Below, in pieces: positions 6,858-10,991 of a stretch of DNA of 10,991 bases. Both the position numbers and the translations under genes were made by a program. Below the pieces are notes generated by a model that saw only the letters and a list, made by a program, of their open reading frames with translations, did no database searches and had not been told where the DNA came from. Numbering within the stretch: position 1 is the stretch's first letter; each line of letters begins with the position of its first letter. Origin of the DNA: Desulfobacterales bacterium C00003106 (GTDB taxonomy: Bacteria; Desulfobacterota; Desulfobacteria; Desulfobacterales; C00003106); contig MAXM01000213.1 of assembly GCA_001751015.1 (NCBI GenBank), positions 1 to 10,991 on the forward strand, given 5' to 3'.

Positions 6858-7903
6858 TTATCGTCCATTCTCCGCAGAGCCAGGCCAACACAGATAGCGG
6901 CCTGCGGGGCAACGGTAAGCAGATCGGGGTCAGGATGCTTAACCTCTACAGAGAGCTCATTAAAGGGATTGAAGAGTTCCACATCAACAGAGGTCTCGAC
7001 TGCAAGCAGTTCAATCAACCCTTCAGTCCTCGCAGCCCCCCCGCTCAGGAATATTCGTTTGATCTCAGAATCAGCATAGGTCGAATAAAAAAAGTCAATG
7101 GCCCTCCTGACTTCGTTGCACCACTGGGAAACGCATCTCGTCCTGATATGCTCAAGGGCACCAGGAGATACTTTATCATTGGGCGTCCCGAGTTTGGCTG
7201 CCTCAGCCTTCTCAAATGAGAGATCGAACTCAGAGGCGATTTCCCTTGTAATCTGTTCGCCCCCCATAGCCACATCACGGGTCACGGCGGACACACCCTC
7301 TTTCAGGACGCTGATATTCATTTTGTTCGCCCCTATGTCAACGAGCATTGTCTCCCCGTCCTCAAGCAAGTAATTGGTTTCAAAAGCATTCTCCAGAGCA
7401 AAGGCATCTACGTCTATTACCGCAGGTATCAGTCCGGACCTCGTAAGGATGTCAAGATATACGTCAACAACACCCTTTTTTGCCGCAACGAGCATGACAT
7501 TCATCTGATTGGGGTTTTGATCACTATCTCCCAGAATATGAAAATCTATGTTTACATCCTGTACGTCAAAAGGAATATACTGCTCCGCCTCAAACTGTAT
7601 GGTTTGACTCAGTTCTTCTTCCGACATCTTGGCAAGCACTATCTTTTTTATGATCACGGAATACCCGGAAACCGAAATCGCCACCTTTTTTTCCTTGATC
7701 TTCAAGTCAGCAATGAGCCGCCTAATGGCGGCGACAACCACGCCAGGTTCTTCTATCACACCTTCCGAAATAGTATCTGCCGGCAGAGGTTCCATCCCAA
7801 AGTGCTTCAACGCCAATCCATTGGAACCCTGTACAATATCGGCTACCTTGATAGACCTGGAACCGATATCCAGCCCTATCAGGTGGTCCTGCTTCAATAA
7901 CAT
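6854..7903 (-). CDS. pilM: Type IV pilus assembly ATPase-fold protein PilM
   Basis: PilM is an actin-like (FtsA-like) cytoplasmic protein that binds the PilN tail and links the envelope complex to the pilus motor. The 349-residue protein shows the actin-fold nucleotide-site motifs: phosphate 1 at GLDIGSRSIKV (10-20), phosphate 2 at LVDIGANKMNISV (187-199) and the adenosine motif IFLSGGAAR (284-292). Other family signatures are IKKIVLAKMSEEEL and FEAEQYIPFD (104-113), and EVRRAIDFFYST (264-275). The ATG at 7903 is preceded by AGGA and, a little farther, AAGGA. This is the first gene of the pil operon, divergent from argS, with a repeat element 52 bp upstream of its start codon. Length and motifs are complete. 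Confidence 0.97.
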   Translation of the reverse strand: MLLKQDHLIGLDIGSRSIKVADIVQGSNGLALKHFGMEPLPADTISEGVIEEPGVVVAAIRRLIADLKIKEKKVAISVSGYSVIIKKIVLAKMSEEELSQTIQFEAEQYIPFDVQDVNIDFHILGDSDQNPNQMNVMLVAAKKGVVDVYLDILTRSGLIPAVIDVDAFALENAFETNYLLEDGETMLVDIGANKMNISVLKEGVSAVTRDVAMGGEQITREIASEFDLSFEKAEAAKLGTPNDKVSPGALEHIRTRCVSQWCNEVRRAIDFFYSTYADSEIKRIFLSGGAARTEGLIELLAVETSVDVELFNPFNELSVEVKHPDPDLLTVAPQAAICVGLALRRMDDK

Positions 7904-7954
7904 TATTCCTGATCCTTGTTGCCCATGACTTCGTGTTCTCTATCCATCTTCACA

Positions 7955-8079
7955 TATAGACCTTCACATAAATAATTGCACGGCGTTATCGGTCAAAATC
8001 CTCGACAACGTACCCCAATGTACGCCTTACTCGAATTTTTCCCTATAGCCTTGTGCAATTAATTATCTGAAGGTCTATA
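7955..8079 (-). repeat. MITE-like element, copy 1 (125 bp)
   Basis: The element is bounded by terminal inverted repeats of 27 bp with two mismatches. Each starts TATAGACCTTCA, continues with an ATAA/TAATT block and ends TTGCAC. The outermost TA pairs could be a TA target duplication. The 71-bp core differs between the two halves, so the element has a direction. This copy is the reverse complement of copy 2. It contains CGTAC-CCCAAT-GTACG, a small internal hairpin that copy 2 has lost. No reading frame of note exists inside. On an RNA the termini would form a 27-bp stem. It lies in the predicted leader of the pil operon. Confidence 0.9.
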
Positions 8080-8163
8080 GCTAAATAAGCTGAAGCTATT
8101 CCCGATATTGAAAAAAATACTTTTCGTTCAGGCATTATCTATGGGAAAATATAAACCCTATCT

Positions 8164-8194
8164 ATTTAAGTAACAGACATCCCCGCACTGTCAA
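8164..8194 (-). promoter_or_regulatory. Candidate sigma-70-type promoter of the pil operon
   Basis: Reading leftward, a perfect TTGACA -35 box (8194-8189) is followed after 19 bp by TTAAAT (8169-8164, four of six against TATAAT). The spacing is two bases longer than ideal. If used, the pilM leader would be about 250 nt and would include the whole repeat element. An alternative -10 (GATAAT, near 8140) has no good -35. This is consensus matching only. Confidence 0.3.
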
Positions 8195-8340
8195 GGAATT
8201 ATTAAAACATATTCAATTTTCGGCATCCTTTATTTCTCAAGTTACACTTTTTCCCCCTCTCGCCCTTGCCCGGGAAGGCCGGGGTGTTGAATCTCAAGAA
8301 CATCCAACAGACTGCGAAGGGGGTTCATCCTGTTTGGCGC

Positions 8341-8369
8341 TTGACTTGATTTCAAAAAGGCATTAAAGA
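8341..8369 (+). promoter_or_regulatory. Candidate sigma-70-type promoter of argS
   Basis: TTGACT (8341-8346, five of six) and TAAAGA (8364-8369, a weak -10, three of six) are spaced 17 bp apart. Transcription would start near 8376. This lies after the first in-frame ATG (8373) and agrees with translation starting at 8430. The support is modest because the -10 is poor. Confidence 0.32.
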
Positions 8370-8429
8370 TTAATGGGTTTCATGAAAGAAAGAAAACACC
8401 TTTTTGCGAGGTCATCACAAAACGGGACT

Positions 8430-10106
8430 ATGGAAGAAATCAAGAACAAGCTGAGAGCGCTTATCTGCCAGGCGATAAAAAAGGGATTTGAAAACGGGGA
8501 ACTGAAGCAGGTTCTTCTTCCGGAAATAGAACTGGAGGCGCCTAAGCTATCGGCGCATGGTGATTTCGCCGCCAATATCGCTATGGTCCTGGCGTCATCT
8601 CAAAAGCGCCCTCCGCGTGAAGTTGCGCAAATCCTGTTAAACAGCATTTCCGATACCGGCCGCCTCCTTGCAAAGGCGGAGATCGCAGGCCCGGGATTCA
8701 TCAATTTTTTTGTAAACAACGCATGCTGGCACGCCGTGCTCAAAGAGATCCACGAGTCAGATGACATATACGGATGTTCTGATATCGGCAGGGGGCAGAA
8801 CGTGCTGATAGAGTTTGTGAGCGCTAATCCTACAGGGCCCCTTCATATCGGACATGGAAGGGGGGCAGCGGTAGGAGACACTCTGGCAAACATCTTAAGG
8901 GCTTCGGAATACAAAGTCGAAAAGGAATACTACATTAACGACTCTGGACGTCAGATACAGACGCTTGGGCTGTCGGTGTTTCTCCGGTACAGAGAACTTC
9001 ATGGCGCTGATATTGACTTCCCTCATGATTGTTACCAGGGCGATTACATAAGGGAAGAAGCGCAGGCGATCTCGGAAATAAAAGGACGTGGATTGTTGGA
9101 CATCCCTGCCGAAGAGGCCGTGGCCTTTTGCGCCAGATTTACGGCATCGACCATACTGAATGAAATAAAGCAGGATCTGACCGATTTCGGTGTGCGATTC
9201 GATCACTGGTTCAGCGAGCAAGGCCTATTTGATGCCGGCGCAGTGGACAAGGCGATTCAAGACCTTAAGAAAAAAAGAATAATCTATGAGAAAGACGGAG
9301 CGCTATGGTTTCGCACCACTGATTTTGGAGATGAAAAAGACCGGGTGGTTGTCAGAGCAAATGGGATCACGACCTACTTTGCCTCGGACATCGCATACCA
9401 CGACGACAAATTGAGGCGGGGCTTTGACCGGATTATCGATATCTGGGGGGCTGACCATCACGGATATATCCACCGGATAAGCGCCTGCATTCAAGCAACG
9501 GGACACGAAAAGGAAAGATTCAAGGTAATCCTCATACAGCTTGTCAATCTTCTTCGCGGTGGCAATCCCGTAGCCATGTCCACAAGAGCCGGGGAATTCG
9601 TTATGCTTCGTGATGTTGTAGATGAGGTTGGACGGGACGCAGCCCGTTTCCTTTTTCTGACAAGGAGATATGACAGCCCCCTTGATTTTGATCTCGAGGT
9701 GGCAAAACGCCGGTCCAATGACAACCCCGTGTATTATGTGCAGTATGTGCATGCGAGGATATCGAGTATACTGAAAAAGGCGTGCGCACGCGAGGCTGAA
9801 GAGCCGTGTTTCGGAGATACTGTTGATTTGATGCAGTTGAAGGAACCCGAAGAGCTTGCGCTGATAAAATGCATGTCCCGGTTTCCTGCGGTCGTGGCTG
9901 AAAGCGCAAGGCTGATGGAACCACACAGGGTCCCGTTTTACTTAACAGAACTGGCGGCCACCTTTCATAACTACTATAACAAACACAAGGTTCTTTCCAA
10001 CGATCTTGTGCTGACCGCGGCCCGTCTCTATATGGTTTCAGCGGTCCGCATCATTGTCCGCAACGGCTTGAAACTGATGGGCGTGTCAGCGCCCGAATCG
10101 ATGTGA
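8430..10106 (+). CDS. argS: Arginyl-tRNA synthetase
   Basis: ArgRS is the class I synthetase that charges tRNA-Arg in the cytoplasm and needs the tRNA for amino-acid activation. From the ATG at 8430 the protein has 558 residues, the usual bacterial length. Domains in order are the N-terminal tRNA-D-loop recognition domain (about 1-88, HGDFAANIAMVLA at 43-55), the catalytic domain with ANPTGPLHIGHGR (HIGH at 139-142), YYINDSGRQI (167-176), GADHHGYIHR (340-349) and the KMSKS-equivalent MSTRAGEFV (383-391), and the DALR anticodon-binding domain (about 437-558, YVQYVHARISSIL to the end MGVSAPESM). The family normally starts just before EEIKNKLRALI, which favours 8430. An upstream in-frame ATG at 8373 would add 19 atypical residues. 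No candidate start has a good ribosome site. The gene is bracketed by two inverted copies of the same repeat, the second starting 2 bp after the stop codon. Confidence 0.97.
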   Translation: MEEIKNKLRALICQAIKKGFENGELKQVLLPEIELEAPKLSAHGDFAANIAMVLASSQKRPPREVAQILLNSISDTGRLLAKAEIAGPGFINFFVNNACWHAVLKEIHESDDIYGCSDIGRGQNVLIEFVSANPTGPLHIGHGRGAAVGDTLANILRASEYKVEKEYYINDSGRQIQTLGLSVFLRYRELHGADIDFPHDCYQGDYIREEAQAISEIKGRGLLDIPAEEAVAFCARFTASTILNEIKQDLTDFGVRFDHWFSEQGLFDAGAVDKAIQDLKKKRIIYEKDGALWFRTTDFGDEKDRVVVRANGITTYFASDIAYHDDKLRRGFDRIIDIWGADHHGYIHRISACIQATGHEKERFKVILIQLVNLLRGGNPVAMSTRAGEFVMLRDVVDEVGRDAARFLFLTRRYDSPLDFDLEVAKRRSNDNPVYYVQYVHARISSILKKACAREAEEPCFGDTVDLMQLKEPEELALIKCMSRFPAVVAESARLMEPHRVPFYLTELAATFHNYYNKHKVLSNDLVLTAARLYMVSAVRIIVRNGLKLMGVSAPESM

Positions 10107-10108
10107 TG

Positions 10109-10225
10109 TATAGACCTTCAGATAATTAATTGCACAAGGCTAGAAGGAAAAATTCGAGTAAGGGGTACGTTGTGTCGAGGATTTTGACCGATAACGCCGT
10201 GCAATTATTTATGTGAAGGTCTATA
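10109..10225 (+). repeat. MITE-like element, copy 2 (117 bp)
   Basis: This is the same element as at 7955-8079 in the opposite orientation. Both 27-bp termini are identical to those of copy 1. Aligned to the reverse complement of copy 1, it has two base changes near position 10143, a 10-bp deletion in the core and a 2-bp insertion (GTGTCG for GTCG). It starts 2 bp after the argS stop codon and ends 78 bp before the chosen start of the SPOR gene. In an argS transcript the termini would fold into a long stem, which could protect or end the 3' side of the message. It has no T-run typical of an intrinsic terminator. Confidence 0.9.
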
Positions 10226-10303
10226 GTATCCACGCGGGTAATCGTTTATCCCTTCCCCATGCTACGCTTACGGTGGGGTCGATCATTTTTTGAGAAGAGA
10301 CGT

Positions 10304-10991
10304 ATGCAACACTTGCAACAGTCCTTCCACGGGCACATCAAACGTCTTGCTATGAAAAAGAAAACAGACAAGAAACGGACTGCGAAAACGCCGGAAAAAG
10401 CCGCAATTGTGCTTACGCGGAAAAGGATGTTTATCTGGCTCAGCGCTGTCATCGGGATAGCTGCATGGATGTTTTTTCTTGGTGTAATAGTGGGGCGTGG
10501 AACAGTGCCGCTCAAATTTGATATCGAAAAACTGCAAGAGGAGCTGATATCCGTCAAAAGAGAGCTTCTTGAAAAAGAAAAGGAAGAGACAAAGAACGTC
10601 TCGGAAAAACCGGACCTCGATTTTTATGCGACCCTTACGGAGAAAAAGAAACAAGCGCGTTTGAAACATGTTCAGCCTGCTCCGGAAAAGAAAAAAAAGG
10701 ACAAATTCATCGCCAGGCAAAAGCCCCCTCCTGTAAAAAAGACCGGCAGGCTGACAGTGCAGGTCGCATCATTGAAGAAATCCGCAGACGCTGAAAAACT
10801 GATTCGGCGTCTGCAGAAAAAGGGATATGATGCCTATAAGCACGTAGTGCAAATCCCCGGAAAAGGAACATGGAACAGGATATGCGTGGGCCATTTTGAC
10901 GCCAGGGGCGAGGCGCAGCAGTTATTGATCCGATTACGCAACGAGGACAAGTTCGATCCCATACTGGTGGAAAGCGCACAAGGAAAAGAAT
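10304..10991 (+). CDS. Membrane-anchored SPOR-domain protein, 3' end cut by the window
   Basis: The frame is open to the window end (at least 229 residues). From the internal Met at 10352 (MKKKTDKKR) one sees a basic N-terminus, one membrane segment (about 27-48, MFIWLSAVIGIAAWMFFLGVIVG), a coiled coil (about 57-82) and a Lys/Pro-rich periplasmic linker. A SPOR domain follows (about 132-208: GRLTVQVASLKKSADAEKLIRRLQKKGYDAY, then WNRICVGHFDARGEAQQLLIRL). SPOR domains bind denuded peptidoglycan glycans at the division septum, as in FtsN, so a role at the septum or in wall remodelling is likely. The layout is FtsN-like, but FtsN-specific catalytic-activator motifs are not evident. The ATG at 10304 has a weak purine-rich site (GAGAAGAGA). 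10352 and 10259 are in-frame alternatives. The gene follows argS in the same direction, separated by the repeat. Confidence 0.88.
   Translation, partial: MQHLQQSFHGHIKRLAMKKKTDKKRTAKTPEKAAIVLTRKRMFIWLSAVIGIAAWMFFLGVIVGRGTVPLKFDIEKLQEELISVKRELLEKEKEETKNVSEKPDLDFYATLTEKKKQARLKHVQPAPEKKKKDKFIARQKPPPVKKTGRLTVQVASLKKSADAEKLIRRLQKKGYDAYKHVVQIPGKGTWNRICVGHFDARGEAQQLLIRLRNEDKFDPILVESAQGKE

Larger units (their letters stand above)
7904..8429. other. Divergent intergenic region between pilM and argS
   Basis: This 526-bp stretch separates the divergent pilM and argS start codons. It holds the pilM ribosome site (about 7904-7915), the 125-bp repeat element, an AT-rich section (about 8080-8250) with a candidate pilM promoter, a GC-rich palindromic patch (about 8263-8285), and a candidate argS promoter at 8341. 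A short inverted repeat ATAGCT/AGCTAT (8077-8082 and 8094-8099) straddles the right end of the element. I see no additional coding sequence, tRNA, T-box or convincing terminator. The in-frame extension of argS from 8373 to 8430 is probably not translated. Confidence 0.7.

Noticed and set aside
8262..8285. GC-rich palindromic patch upstream of argS, considered as terminator or T-box
   Set aside because: The stem is short and no T-run follows on either strand. No T-box specifier or antiterminator sequence is visible.
9303..9926. 207-codon open frame on the - strand opposite argS
   Set aside because: It lies fully inside the conserved catalytic and anticodon-binding regions of argS and shows no protein-like pattern.
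7955..10225. Pair of repeats considered as part of a CRISPR array or an integron
   Set aside because: There are only two copies, in opposite orientation and 2 kb apart, with their own terminal inverted repeats. This fits a MITE and not a spaced direct-repeat array or attC sites.
10246..10979. Three overlapping - strand open frames near the right edge
   Set aside because: They mirror the SPOR-domain gene on the + strand, which has a membrane segment, linker and SPOR motif in the right order. That gene runs off the window.

Overview
The window looks like chromosomal DNA of a Gram-negative, probably anaerobic bacterium of the Deltaproteobacteria (Desulfobacterota) type. This is inferred from a complete pilM-N-O-P-Q block with lipoprotein PilP and PilQ, a stand-alone MobB with a C-terminal extension, an argS gene followed by a membrane-anchored SPOR protein, and an exported protein with a PEP-CTERM-like tail. 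Base composition is moderate and even across the window. No tRNA, rRNA, CRISPR array or transposase gene was seen. I cannot name the species.

Left part (1-1708, + strand): a leader with a sigma-54-like promoter precedes a small exported protein of unknown function ending in a PEP-CTERM-like sorting signal. A sigma-70-like promoter and mobB (molybdenum cofactor guanylylation) follow. mobB converges on, and overlaps by 17 bp, the next operon.

Middle (1692-7903, - strand): six tightly overlapping genes read right to left: pilM, pilN, pilO, pilP, pilQ and a LysM protein. They encode the cytoplasmic and inner-membrane alignment platform (PilM, PilN, PilO), the lipoprotein link (PilP), the outer-membrane secretin (PilQ) and a probable peptidoglycan-binding secretin partner that resembles TsaP. 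Together they make the envelope-spanning part of a type IVa pilus machine. Pilins and motor ATPases are not in the window.

Right part (7904-10991): a 526-bp divergent intergenic region, argS (arginyl-tRNA synthetase, + strand), and the start of a SPOR-domain gene cut by the window edge. The most unusual structure is a pair of short, nearly identical elements of 125 and 117 bp. Each has 27-bp terminal inverted repeats. They lie in opposite orientation on either side of argS, one in the pilM-argS gap and one starting 2 bp after the argS stop codon. They look like non-autonomous MITEs with TA target duplications and are the best candidate here for something undescribed.
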